Part shown: positions 1 through 6,736 of the stretch, one piece after another
Layout of the letters: each line of letters begins with the position of its first letter
How positions within the stretch are numbered: the stretch's first letter is position 1
Source of the DNA: an uncultured Caldilineales bacterium
GTDB lineage: Bacteria > Chloroflexota > Anaerolineae > JAAEKA01
Reading direction: 5' to 3'
DNA length: 25,376 nucleotides
Assembly (NCBI GenBank): GCA_937907455.1
Contig: CALESQ010000036.1
Location: 1-25,376, forward strand
Translations under genes and position numbers: made by a program
Notes under the pieces: model-generated
Databases searched by the model: none
The model's input: the letters and a program-made list of their open reading frames with translations, nothing else
What the model was told of the DNA's origin: nothing

Positions 1-46
1 AGTTCGCCAACTCGGCCCTGCCGAGCCGTTGGCCGTTAGTCTAAAC
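1..46. other. Foreign-looking sequence with hairpin abutting the broken zwf
   Basis: Immediately after the last G6PDH-like codon, similarity to the family stops and this short stretch follows. It contains CTCGGC (11-16), loop CCT, GCCGAG (20-25). The stem can extend with CCAA (7-10) and TTGG (29-32) around a 3-nt bulge. In-frame stops are met at once. The pattern fits the terminal part of an inserted element, or a contig edge inside a repeat. The element itself is outside the window and I cannot name it. Confidence 0.4.
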
Positions 47-733
47 TCAAGTAATTTGCACCGAGTTGATATAATTCCGGTTCCATAACGGCTCGAAGAT
101 GGCATTGGCAAAACGCAGCACCAACAGGTTTTGCACCGTTTCCTTACCCAGATAGTGATCAATGCGATAGATTTGGTCTTCATTAAAGACCTGATGCACG
201 GCCTGGTTGAGCTGTTGCGCCGAGGCCAGATCGTGACCAAAAGGCTTTTCAATGACGATGCGTCGCCAGCCCGCAGCAGCATGTGCCAGTCCGGCAGCGC
301 CGATCTGCTGCACCACTGGCTGGTAAACCTGTGGCGGCGTGGACAGATAAAAAAGCACATTATCTGAACCAATTGCCTGCGTCAACTCGGTCAGGCGTTC
401 GGCCAATTGTTGGTAACTGGTGGCATCTTCGTAGCCAATTGGCAGATAAAAGAGCTTTTCAGCGAATTGCTGCCAGGACATCTGCCCGTCCGGTTTGATA
501 CGGCCAAATTCGGCCACACCTGCGCGCAATTGCTCGCGAAAGGCGTCGTCGCTGAGTTTGCTGCGGGCTGCGCCCAGCACGGCAAAGCGTTCCGGCATCA
601 ATCCCAGACAGGCCAGCGTGTGCAGGGCAGGAAGCAACTTGCGTTGGGTTAAGTCTCCCGACGCGCCGAAGATCACAATCACCGCAGAACGATCAGCAGA
701 AGAAGCGGCTGGAGCCGCGGGTTGTTGAGACAT
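47..733 (-). CDS. zwf: Glucose-6-phosphate dehydrogenase, C-terminally truncated (228 aa)
   Basis: G6PDH oxidises glucose-6-phosphate to 6-phosphogluconolactone with NAD(P)+ in the oxidative pentose phosphate pathway. The N-terminal Rossmann motif GASGDLTQRKLLPAL is visible near residue 23. The family block EKPFGHDL and the substrate-binding/catalytic signature YRIDHYLGKE are near residues 162 and 190. The alignment is family-typical up to ...NRNYINSVQIT, where a TGA stop replaces the expected VAE-type continuation. The family is normally about 480-510 residues, so the whole C-terminal alpha+beta domain is missing and the product is unlikely to be active. It lies 16 nt downstream of the B2-like gene on the same strand and is probably cotranscribed with it. 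The break is abrupt rather than a frameshift: no reading frame of the remaining 46 nt resumes the family sequence. Insertion or rearrangement is the best explanation. Confidence 0.85.
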   Translation of the reverse strand: MSQQPAAPAASSADRSAVIVIFGASGDLTQRKLLPALHTLACLGLMPERFAVLGAARSKLSDDAFREQLRAGVAEFGRIKPDGQMSWQQFAEKLFYLPIGYEDATSYQQLAERLTELTQAIGSDNVLFYLSTPPQVYQPVVQQIGAAGLAHAAAGWRRIVIEKPFGHDLASAQQLNQAVHQVFNEDQIYRIDHYLGKETVQNLLVLRFANAIFEPLWNRNYINSVQIT

Positions 734-749
734 ATCCGGTCAACCTTGT

Positions 750-1238
750 TCAGAGGGATGGCTCCGGCCCGGCCGGAGAAGGGTAGCTCCACATCAGGGT
801 GTGAGGTAGAACATGGGCAGGGTTTTCATGATAAGATTGGCCCTGCAGTGTAAGCCAGGCATGACCGGCTACAGCCTCACCCAGGCGACGCGCGCCAAAA
901 TGGATCACCAGCGGCAAACCGGCGCGGCGCAAAAAATAGTAGCGTAACAAGGAACGGCGCAGGCAAATGCCCAACGGTCGGCCTGCTCCCAGCGCGCAAG
1001 CCGCATCCACCAGGCGGCGAATGGCGGCGGGGGCCACTGCCGAGGATGCGGCAGCCGGGGTGAGGGCAGCCAGCGCCTCAGGCAAGGGCGACTCCAGGCG
1101 CTCAGGCAAGCTACGGCCCAGGGCAAAGACCTCACGCAGCAGGCTGCGCTGAGAGCGGCTGACGACCGCGCGCAACAGCACTGCACTGTACATCACAGCG
1201 CGACGCAACCGCAAACTGATCTCAGACAGGGATAGCAT
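750..1238 (-). CDS. Lasso peptide biosynthesis B2-like protein (transglutaminase-like, 162 aa)
   Basis: Members of this family (Transglut_core3 / McjB C-terminal type) have a cysteine-protease-like fold; in lasso peptide clusters they cleave the leader peptide. With the start at 1238 the protein has the family layout: a helical N-terminal half rich in Arg, Leu and Ala, then GICLRRSLLRYYFLRRAG with candidate nucleophile Cys92, and GHAWLTLQG with His126. The usual third residue (Asp) is not obvious; Glu138 in YHENP lies nearby. The reading frame stays open upstream to 1367, but that stretch looks non-coding. The 1238 start is preceded by TATAAT only 6 nt away. No lasso precursor, RRE/B1 protein or asparagine-synthetase-like cyclase is visible nearby, so a role in lasso peptide production is not supported here; many such proteins are solitary. 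Confidence 0.65.
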   Translation of the reverse strand: MLSLSEISLRLRRAVMYSAVLLRAVVSRSQRSLLREVFALGRSLPERLESPLPEALAALTPAAASSAVAPAAIRRLVDAACALGAGRPLGICLRRSLLRYYFLRRAGLPLVIHFGARRLGEAVAGHAWLTLQGQSYHENPAHVLPHTLMWSYPSPAGPEPSL

Positions 1239-1250
1239 GAGGCGATTATA
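1239..1250 (-). promoter_or_regulatory. Candidate -10 box for a near-leaderless B2-like transcript
   Basis: On the minus strand a perfect TATAAT lies six bases before the ATG at 1238. A transcription start at the usual distance would therefore fall at or next to the start codon. The -35 region is poor: TTAGCG at an 18-nt spacing is the best I see. An AGGG run also overlaps this region and could serve as a weak ribosome site for a longer transcript. Confidence 0.4.
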
Positions 1251-1356
1251 CCCCTGCCAGAGGGAATGCGCTAACCTACAGTTTTCGATCACAACCCTGC
1301 CCCAACTGACTGTATTATCAGGAATTGTACAGGTTGCGTTCACTTTACTTGCCGGT

Positions 1357-1377
1357 GTCTTGATCAAATGTTAAGAC
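1357..1377. promoter_or_regulatory. Imperfect palindrome, candidate Crp-family operator
   Basis: GTCTTGA (1357-1363) and TTAAGAC (1371-1377) form a 7-bp inverted repeat with one mismatch and a 7-nt centre. That is the size and symmetry expected of a Crp/Fnr-family dimer site. It lies in the divergent gap, 25 nt upstream of the -35 box of the regulator gene. The half-site recurs as AAGACAA (1373-1379) against TTGTCTT (1419-1425). Confidence 0.4.
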
Positions 1378-1401
1378 AAGGTTAGAATTTTAGACAAATC
1401 C

Positions 1402-1430
1402 TTGACAGAAAATCTGTTTTGTCTTATAAT
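1402..1430 (+). promoter_or_regulatory. Strong sigma-70 promoter of the Crp-family gene with palindromic spacer
   Basis: Consensus TTGACA (1402-1407), a 17-nt spacer and consensus TATAAT (1425-1430) are all perfect. The spacer start carries ACAGA-AAA-TCTGT (1405-1417), a perfect 5-bp inverted repeat that overlaps the -35 box. A dimeric repressor bound there would block polymerase, so autoregulation is plausible. Confidence 0.85.
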
Positions 1431-1465
1431 AGCCATAGAAATAAGCGTAATTAACAGGTGATACT

Positions 1466-2134
1466 ATGAGTACAGTTCAAAAACGCAAAACGCCTCTGTC
1501 ACAACTGATTGCCACCATGACCGAAGGTGATGCCGACTTTCAACAGGCACTTGTCACCCGCACGGTGAAAGCCGGCGAGGTAATCGCCACCCCGGAAGAG
1601 CTTGGTTCCAAACTGTTTATTCTGATGAGTGGTCGTGCCCAATTGATTTGTCGTAACAAAGAAGGGCGGCGCATGACCATGTCGCGCATCGGCCCCGGCG
1701 CGGTGTTTGGCGACGGAGCGATGATCACCCGCGATCTGGCCTCTGCAACTTTTGCCGAAGCGCTAGAAGATACCACCGTTTGGGCACTGCCTGAAGCTTA
1801 TGCCCGCGCCATGACCGAGCGTTACCCTATCATTGGATGGGGCATGCTGCAAACATTTGGCCGACGGTTGCGCCAGGTGGAAGATCGGCTGGAAGAGGTA
1901 GCCTACAAGAAATTGCCCCAGCGCCTGGCCAAATTGCTGTTAGATTTATCCGGCAACGAGCGTCCCACCGCCATTCGCACCAGCCATCAATCGCTGGCCG
2001 ACATGCTGGGAACCTATCGCGAGACCGTGAGCACCATTCTGCGCGGCTTCAAGGCTGATGGCATGGTAGAGCTGGGCTATCGCCGCATCTATGTTACCGA
2101 CGCGGCTGCGCTTCAGGCATTGATCGGTGTGTAG
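1466..2134 (+). CDS. Crp/Fnr-family transcriptional regulator (222 aa)
   Basis: This is a one-component DNA-binding regulator. Residues about 20-125 form a cyclic-nucleotide-binding-type beta barrel (LFILMSGRAQLICRN, then RIGPGAVFGDGAMI). A dimerisation helix follows around 125-150. A C-terminal HTH_Crp domain lies at about 150-222, with recognition region HQSLADMLGTYRETVSTILRG. The phosphate-binding cassette is not the cAMP type: FGDGAMI and DLASAT replace the GE...RSA pattern. It has only one cysteine, so an Fnr iron-sulfur cluster is excluded and the ligand is unknown. AGGTGA lies about 7 nt upstream of the ATG. It is monocistronic, with its own promoter and a strong terminator, and it faces the B2-like/zwf pair divergently; regulation of that pair and of itself is the natural inference. 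Confidence 0.9.
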   Translation: MSTVQKRKTPLSQLIATMTEGDADFQQALVTRTVKAGEVIATPEELGSKLFILMSGRAQLICRNKEGRRMTMSRIGPGAVFGDGAMITRDLASATFAEALEDTTVWALPEAYARAMTERYPIIGWGMLQTFGRRLRQVEDRLEEVAYKKLPQRLAKLLLDLSGNERPTAIRTSHQSLADMLGTYRETVSTILRGFKADGMVELGYRRIYVTDAAALQALIGV

Positions 2135-2152
2135 GCGCAGTTCCCCCTGTGC

Positions 2153-2203
2153 TTGAAACAAAACACGCGGACCTGATACAGGTCTGCGTGTTTTTTGTTT
2201 CAA
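2153..2203 (+). terminator. Strong intrinsic terminator after the Crp-family gene
   Basis: A very long stem pairs the TTGAAACAAAACACGC side (from 2153) with the GCGTGTTTTTTGTTTCAA side (to 2203). An apical ACCTG-ATA-CAGGT hairpin caps it. The right arm includes a T6 run. A-rich and T-rich arms on both sides mean it could work in either direction. Confidence 0.9.
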
Positions 2204-2212
2204 ACCTGTAGA

Positions 2213-2241
2213 TTGTCACATCCTGCAAGTGGCAGTACAAT
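2213..2241 (+). promoter_or_regulatory. Sigma-70 promoter of the pterin-enzyme gene
   Basis: TTGTCA (2213-2218) and TACAAT (2236-2241) are each 5/6 matches to consensus, with a 17-nt spacer. They sit just after the preceding terminator and 38 nt before the start codon. Confidence 0.7.
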
Positions 2242-2279
2242 GGCCTTTTGTAAATTCAACCCGATAACAGGAGTTTGGT

Positions 2280-3212
2280 ATGCAAACAGTGCTTCGTTCC
2301 AGGCAAAAAACGGTGGCAATCGGCCCGGGCTTGCCGTTTGTAGTGATTGGCGAGCGCATCAACCCCACCGGGCGCAAGCTGCTGGCTGCTGAGATGGCTG
2401 CCGGTGACTTCAGCCGGGTACTTGCGGATGCGCGGGCGCAGGTAGAGGCGGGCGCGCAGGTGTTGGATATCAACGCGGGCATTCCGCTCACCAATGAAGC
2501 AGAGCTGATGGCCGAAGCCGTGCGTTTGGTGCAGCAAGTGACCGATGTGCCGCTGTGCATCGATTCTTCGGTGGTGAAGGCACTGGCTGCTGGGCTGCAC
2601 GCGGCCGAAGGCAAGCCCCTGGTAAACTCGGTTACCGGCGAGGAAGAGCGGCTGGAGGCCGTGCTGCCCCTGGTAGCTGAACGCCACGCTGCCGTGATTG
2701 CCATCAGCAACGACGAAACCGGCATTTCCTATGACCCGCGCCAACGCTTGTTGGTGGCGAAAAAAATCGTGGAACGGGCCGAGCGCTACGGCATCCCGCG
2801 CTCAGATATTTTGATTGATCCGCTGGCTATGCCTGTGGGCGCAGTACACGGGGCAGGCAATCACCTGTTTCAAATTGTGCGCATGGTGCGCGAGGAGCTG
2901 GGCTGCAACACGGTATGCGGAGCCAGCAACATCTCCTTTGGCCTGCCCAACCGCAAGGCGCTCAACGCCACATTCGTTGCCATGGCTATCACCGCAGGGC
3001 TGCCTTGTGCCATCACCAACCCGCTGGAGGCAGAGATCATGGCTGCAATCCGCGCAGCCGATGTAATGATGGGCCACGATGAGAACTGTGCAGCCTGGAT
3101 CCAGGCACAGCGTCAACTCGCCGTGCCTGCTCCCACCGCCAGTGCAGAGTCAGCGCCGGTAGATGAGCGCGCCGCACGGCGTGCCGCCCGCGAAGCCCGC
3201 CGAACCAGTTAA
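2280..3212 (+). CDS. Pterin-binding (DHPS-like) methyltetrahydrofolate methyltransferase family protein (310 aa)
   Basis: This is a TIM-barrel pterin-binding protein of the group that includes MeTr/AcsE and the methyltetrahydrofolate half of MetH. Those proteins move a methyl group between methyl-tetrahydrofolate and a corrinoid protein. Visible motifs in order are GERINPTGRK (residues 24-33), GAQVLDINAG (about 58-67), CIDSS (about 98), NSVTGE (about 117), DPLAMP and GASNISFGLPNR. The Asp and Asn residues that hold the pterin in this family are present. Residues about 283-310 are an Ala/Arg-rich charged tail outside the fold. The start is supported by CAGGAG a few bases upstream. No corrinoid protein or reductive activase is nearby, so the methyl acceptor is unknown. 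True dihydropteroate synthase is less likely, because the GERIN and SNISFGLPNR motifs are those of methyltransferases. Confidence 0.8.
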   Translation: MQTVLRSRQKTVAIGPGLPFVVIGERINPTGRKLLAAEMAAGDFSRVLADARAQVEAGAQVLDINAGIPLTNEAELMAEAVRLVQQVTDVPLCIDSSVVKALAAGLHAAEGKPLVNSVTGEEERLEAVLPLVAERHAAVIAISNDETGISYDPRQRLLVAKKIVERAERYGIPRSDILIDPLAMPVGAVHGAGNHLFQIVRMVREELGCNTVCGASNISFGLPNRKALNATFVAMAITAGLPCAITNPLEAEIMAAIRAADVMMGHDENCAAWIQAQRQLAVPAPTASAESAPVDERAARRAAREARRTS

Positions 3213-3228
3213 GTATCTGTTCAGAAAT

Positions 3229-3294
3229 ACCAGGCGGGCTGGGCTCGGTCAAGAGATTGGAAATCTCGCAGGGGCGAGACCCTTCCCCTCTGGT
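3229..3294 (+). repeat. Structured intergenic element, copy C (AGATTGG-hairpin)
   Basis: AGATTGG (3254-3260) is followed by AAA, then a perfect hairpin TCTCGC (3264-3269) / GCGAGA (3274-3279) with loop AGGG, then CC (3280-3281). An outer pairing ACCAG (3229-3233) / CTGGT (3290-3294) encloses it. It is related in plan, not in stem sequence, to the copies near 4618 and 6797. An alternative pairing GAGATT / AATCTC is also possible. Confidence 0.5.
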
Positions 3295-3484
3295 TTCGAT
3301 ACAGGCAGGCAGGATACTGTCCAGGCAACTTTGTTGGTTTGAGGCGCAAGATAAGGACAATCCGCCTGCCCCATGCGGCAACCAGCGTCTGCCTGATGGT
3401 TTGAAACAGACTGCGTTTTACTACCAAAGGTGCGACACTGCGCCGCCTCCGATCTATTCATTCACCAAAACAAAGGTTCCTTCC

Positions 3485-4576
3485 ATGTCTCATGTTCATT
3501 TATTTATCCCCGGCCCCACCGAAGTACGGGCTGATGTTTTGCAAGCTCAGACCGGCCCAATGATCGGCCACCGCAGCAGCGATTGTGATGCACTGGTAGG
3601 CCGTGTCGAAACCAAAATCAAACAGGTTTTTCAAACCGAAAACCGCGTTTACATCGTGGCCGCTTCAGGTTCCGGCTTGCAAGAGGCAGCTATTCGCAAC
3701 GGCGTACGTCAAGGCCGCCGCGTGGCGAATTTTGTCAACGGCGCTTTCAGCCTGCGCTGGCACGAAGTGGCAGTGGGCTGCGGCAAAGAGGCCGTACGCG
3801 TGGATATCCCCTGGGGCCAGCCGGTGCGCGCCGCAGATGTAGCCGCTCTGCTTGACGCAGGCGGTGAGTGGGATGCCATCACCGTGGTACACAACGAAAC
3901 CAGCACCGGCGTGGTAAGCCCGCTGGCCGAGATTGCCGCGCTGCTGCAGCAACGCGCCCCCGATACGCTGCTGTTTGTAGATGCAGTAAGCAGCATCGCC
4001 GGCGACTGGATTGCCACCGACACCTGGGGACTAGACATTTGCCTCACCTCGTCGCAGAAAGCGTTGGCGCTGCCGCCCGGTCTAGCCTTTGCCGCGGTGA
4101 GCGACCGCGTGCTGGCGCGTGCCAAAGAAACCAGCGGCCGCGGCTGGTACTTCGACTTTCTGCTGCTGGAGAAATATCTGCTGCGCAGCACCACACCGGC
4201 CACGCCCGCCATCAGCCTGCTGTATGCGGCTGACCAGCAGCTTGACCATATTCTGGCTGAGGGCATGGCTGCGCGCGTGGCGCGGCATCATCACCTGGCC
4301 GAGATGACGCAGCAATGGGCTGAAGCCCACGGGTTCCGTCTCTACGCGGCTGAAGGCTATCGTTCGGCCACAGTGACCTGCCTGGAAAACACCCCCAACA
4401 TTGATTTTGCCGCCATGAATCGTTTTCTGAAGGCGCGCGGCATGACCATTGCCAACGGCTACGGTGACCTGAAAAACAAAACCCTGCGCATCGGTCACAT
4501 GGGCGAAGTCAGCAAAGCCGAGCTGAGCGCCCTGCTGGACGCCATGAGTGATTTCCTGCAACAGGCGCAGCCCTAA
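3485..4576 (+). CDS. Serine/alanine--glyoxylate aminotransferase family protein (363 aa)
   Basis: This is a class-V PLP-dependent aminotransferase, which moves an amino group to glyoxylate from serine or alanine to give glycine. The family N-terminus HLFIPGPTEV is at residue 4, with IGHRSSD near 27. The substrate/phosphate loop AASGSGLQEAA is near 60, and HNETSTGV and DAVSSIAG are mid-protein. The PLP-binding Lys192 lies in TSSQKALALPPG. Length is normal for the family (about 360-390). The frame is open further upstream to 3257, but that part overlaps the intergenic element; the start at 3485 gives the expected family N-terminus. No strong ribosome site is visible. It follows the pterin enzyme on the same strand, which suggests shared one-carbon/glycine-serine metabolism. 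Which amino donor it prefers cannot be read from the sequence. Confidence 0.88.
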   Translation: MSHVHLFIPGPTEVRADVLQAQTGPMIGHRSSDCDALVGRVETKIKQVFQTENRVYIVAASGSGLQEAAIRNGVRQGRRVANFVNGAFSLRWHEVAVGCGKEAVRVDIPWGQPVRAADVAALLDAGGEWDAITVVHNETSTGVVSPLAEIAALLQQRAPDTLLFVDAVSSIAGDWIATDTWGLDICLTSSQKALALPPGLAFAAVSDRVLARAKETSGRGWYFDFLLLEKYLLRSTTPATPAISLLYAADQQLDHILAEGMAARVARHHHLAEMTQQWAEAHGFRLYAAEGYRSATVTCLENTPNIDFAAMNRFLKARGMTIANGYGDLKNKTLRIGHMGEVSKAELSALLDAMSDFLQQAQP

Positions 4577-4583
4577 AATCTAT

Positions 4584-4670
4584 GTGCGGAAGCAGCTTCC
4601 AACGTGGCATGGCCTGAAGATTGGGAACCATCCCGGAGGGACCAGCCAAAACAGGAGGCTCTTCCTGCAC
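4584..4670 (+). repeat. Structured intergenic element, copy A (AGATTGG-hairpin)
   Basis: The core at 4618-4643 is 26 nt and matches the core at 6797-6822 at 25 of 26 positions. It reads AGATTGG, GAACCA, hairpin TCCC-GGA-GGGA, then CC. The outer arms GTGCGGAAG (4584-4592) and CTTCCTGCAC (4661-4670) pair with one bulged base. The left arm also carries its own small hairpin GGAAGC-A-GCTTCC. Confidence 0.6.
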
Positions 4671-4692
4671 CGTTCAGAATGCCATCTGATCT

Positions 4693-5373
4693 ATGAGCCT
4701 ATCCGACCAATTTCTGCGCTTCGAAGCGTTGAGCAAGAGCTATCAGGAGGGCGAGCGCAGGCGCGTAGTGCTGCAAGATGCCCATGCCGTCTTCACCCGC
4801 GGCGAGTATGTAGCGATTCTGGGACGCAGCGGCAGCGGCAAAAGCACCCTGCTGAACCTCATCAGCGGCATTGACCGGCCCGACAGCGGACGCATCTGGC
4901 TGGACGGCCAGGAGTTGAGCGCGCTCAACGACCACCAACGCACGCTGGTGCGCCGACGCGCAATTGGCTTTGTCTTTCAGTTTTTCAATCTGATCCCCAC
5001 TTTGACGGTTTGGGAAAACGTTACCCTGCCGCTGGAGCTGAACGGCGCATCCGCCGCGGCGATCCGACCGCGCACGGAAGCGCTGCTCGACGCCGTGGGC
5101 CTGTTGGAGCGACGCGCTACTCTGCCTGACCGGCTTTCCGGCGGCGAGCAGCAGCGCGTCGCTTTGGCGCGTGCCCTGGTGCATGACCCGCTGTTGGTGC
5201 TGGCCGACGAGCCGACCGGCAACCTGGACGAACAAACCGGCACGCAGATTCTGGCATTGCTGGATCAAATGACGCGCCAGGCAGGCAAGACAGTGCTGAT
5301 GGTGACTCACAGCGCTGAGGCTGCGGCTCACGCTGACCGCGTGCTAACCCTGAGAGACGGTCAACTGGTGTGA
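4693..5373 (+). CDS. ABC transporter ATP-binding protein, LolD/MacB type (226 aa)
   Basis: This is the cytoplasmic ATPase subunit of an ABC system. It has all the motifs: Walker A GRSGSGKST (about residue 44), Q-loop FQFFNLIP, signature LSGGEQQRVALARAL (about 145), Walker B LLVLADEPTGNLDE and switch histidine VTHS. The combination FVFQFFNLIPTLTVWENV with EPTGNLDE is typical of the LolD/MacB/FtsE-like group, which works with FtsX-fold permeases in lipoprotein release or efflux. No permease of that fold follows: the next gene is on the other strand and convergent. It therefore appears to be an orphan ATPase here. The start lacks a close ribosome site; an AGGAGG occurs about 37 nt upstream, inside the repeat element. 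It shares the strand and probably the transcript of the aminotransferase. Confidence 0.88.
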   Translation: MSLSDQFLRFEALSKSYQEGERRRVVLQDAHAVFTRGEYVAILGRSGSGKSTLLNLISGIDRPDSGRIWLDGQELSALNDHQRTLVRRRAIGFVFQFFNLIPTLTVWENVTLPLELNGASAAAIRPRTEALLDAVGLLERRATLPDRLSGGEQQRVALARALVHDPLLVLADEPTGNLDEQTGTQILALLDQMTRQAGKTVLMVTHSAEAAAHADRVLTLRDGQLV

Positions 5374-5415
5374 TTTACCAGTACCTGCTGTTCTCAGGAC
5401 TTGCGCAGGGGCTGA

Positions 5416-6558
5416 TTATTTCAGCAGCTCGCGCGAAATGATCACCCGCTGCACCTGCGAGGTGCCCTCGTAGATCTGATAGATCTTGGCATCGCGCATC
5501 AGCTTTTCCACGGGATATTCGGCACTGTAGCCGTAGCCGCCGAACACCTGCACGGCATCGGTGGTGGTTTTCATGGCTACATCAGAGGCGAATGCTTTGG
5601 CGTAGGCGGCTTCTTTAACATTGGACTCGCCGCGATCAATCAGCCAGGCTGATTTGTACACCAGCAACCGCGCCGCTTCAATCGTCATTGCCATGTCGGC
5701 AATCATAAAGCCAATGGCCTGGTTGTGACTGATGGGGCGACCAAAGGCGTGACGCTCGTTGGCGTAGTGAATAGCTTCTTCCATAGCACGGCGGGCTACG
5801 CCGGTGGCCGCGGCACCCACCGAGGGACGGGAACGATCAAACACCTTCATGGCAATCATAAAGCCATCGCCTTCGCGTCCCAGCAAGTTCTCGGCGGGCA
5901 CTTCCACATCTTCCATGAACACTTCACCCGTCCAGGCCGCATGTTGTCCCATTTTGTGGATGGGCTTGCCGGTGCTGACCCCCTTCCAACCGCGCTCCAC
6001 CACAAACACCGACATACCCCGATGACGCGCCGCAGGATCGGTCTTGGCAAAGATCACAAAGAAATCAGCAATAGGGGCATTGGTGATCCATGTTTTGCTG
6101 CCGTTGAGGATGTAGCGATCACCCTGCTTCACCGCAGTGGTTTTGATGCCCGCTACGTCCGATCCGGCTGCCGGCTCGGTGAGGCCGTAGGCCGACATTT
6201 TGCCGCTGTCCATCACCCATTCACCCAGGTACTTGCGCTTTTGTGCCTCATTGCCGCCCAGAATAACAGGCCACGAAGCCAGGCTATTGAGCATCATGGC
6301 GGTTTGCACGCCGGAGCAGCCCCAGGCCAGTTCTTCGTTGACAATGCACTCGCCCAGCACGTCTACGCCGGGGCCGCCATATTCTTCCGGAATGTTGAGG
6401 TTCATCAACCCAAGCTGCTGGGCCTTTTTGATGATCGGCCAGGGATATTCACCGCTGGTGTCGTAATGTTCAGCCTGCGGCTTGATCTCCTTTTCGGCGA
6501 ACTGGCGAGCCAGATCGCGTAGCATCCGTTGTTCGTCGTTGAACTCGAAGTCTAGCAT
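5416..6558 (-). CDS. Acyl-CoA dehydrogenase (380 aa)
   Basis: This FAD enzyme introduces the alpha-beta double bond in acyl-CoA and passes electrons to ETF. The sequence is complete and standard. The N-terminal helical domain starts at residue 1. The FAD/substrate motif YGLTEPAAGSD is near residue 124, followed by NGSKTWITNA in the beta domain. The C-terminal helical domain carries QVFGGYGYSAEYPVEKLMRD and IYEGTSQVQR. Glu364 in IYEGT is the catalytic base position of short-chain/butyryl-type members. A perfect GAGGAGG lies 7 nt before the ATG. Chain-length specificity cannot be decided. No ETF or thiolase genes are adjacent. It is convergent with the ABC ATPase, with only 42 nt between them and no clear terminator. 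Confidence 0.93.
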   Translation of the reverse strand: MLDFEFNDEQRMLRDLARQFAEKEIKPQAEHYDTSGEYPWPIIKKAQQLGLMNLNIPEEYGGPGVDVLGECIVNEELAWGCSGVQTAMMLNSLASWPVILGGNEAQKRKYLGEWVMDSGKMSAYGLTEPAAGSDVAGIKTTAVKQGDRYILNGSKTWITNAPIADFFVIFAKTDPAARHRGMSVFVVERGWKGVSTGKPIHKMGQHAAWTGEVFMEDVEVPAENLLGREGDGFMIAMKVFDRSRPSVGAAATGVARRAMEEAIHYANERHAFGRPISHNQAIGFMIADMAMTIEAARLLVYKSAWLIDRGESNVKEAAYAKAFASDVAMKTTTDAVQVFGGYGYSAEYPVEKLMRDAKIYQIYEGTSQVQRVIISRELLK

Positions 6559-6621
6559 GACAATGCCTCCTCAATTGGCTTGGTGCAGAAATGCGTATAA
6601 CGCAGTGCGTCAATTTGGTGC

Positions 6622-6650
6622 ATTGTAGCACGACCGCCGCGAAAGCACAA
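6622..6650 (-). promoter_or_regulatory. Candidate promoter of the acyl-CoA dehydrogenase
   Basis: On the minus strand TTGTGC (6645-6650), a 17-nt spacer and TACAAT (6622-6627) lie 64 nt before the start codon. The -10 is good and the -35 weak. A small perfect palindrome TGCGT-ATA-ACGCA (6592-6604) lies between it and the gene and could be an operator. Confidence 0.4.
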
Positions 6651-6736
6651 AGGGAGCGGGTGGGAGGATGGCGGGTGATGGGGTGGCAAGGTCATGGGTT
6701 GCGCGCTACTTTCTGCGTCGTAACCTAAAAATCGCT

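Noticed and set aside
750..1238. A lasso peptide biosynthetic cluster
   Set aside because: Only the B2-like protein is visible; precursor, RRE/B1 and cyclase are absent within the window.
1466..2134. Fnr-type oxygen sensor
   Set aside because: Only one cysteine is present, so no iron-sulfur cluster can be ligated.
3257..3484. N-terminal extension of the aminotransferase
   Set aside because: It covers the repeat element and has no family similarity; the family N-terminus starts right after 3485.
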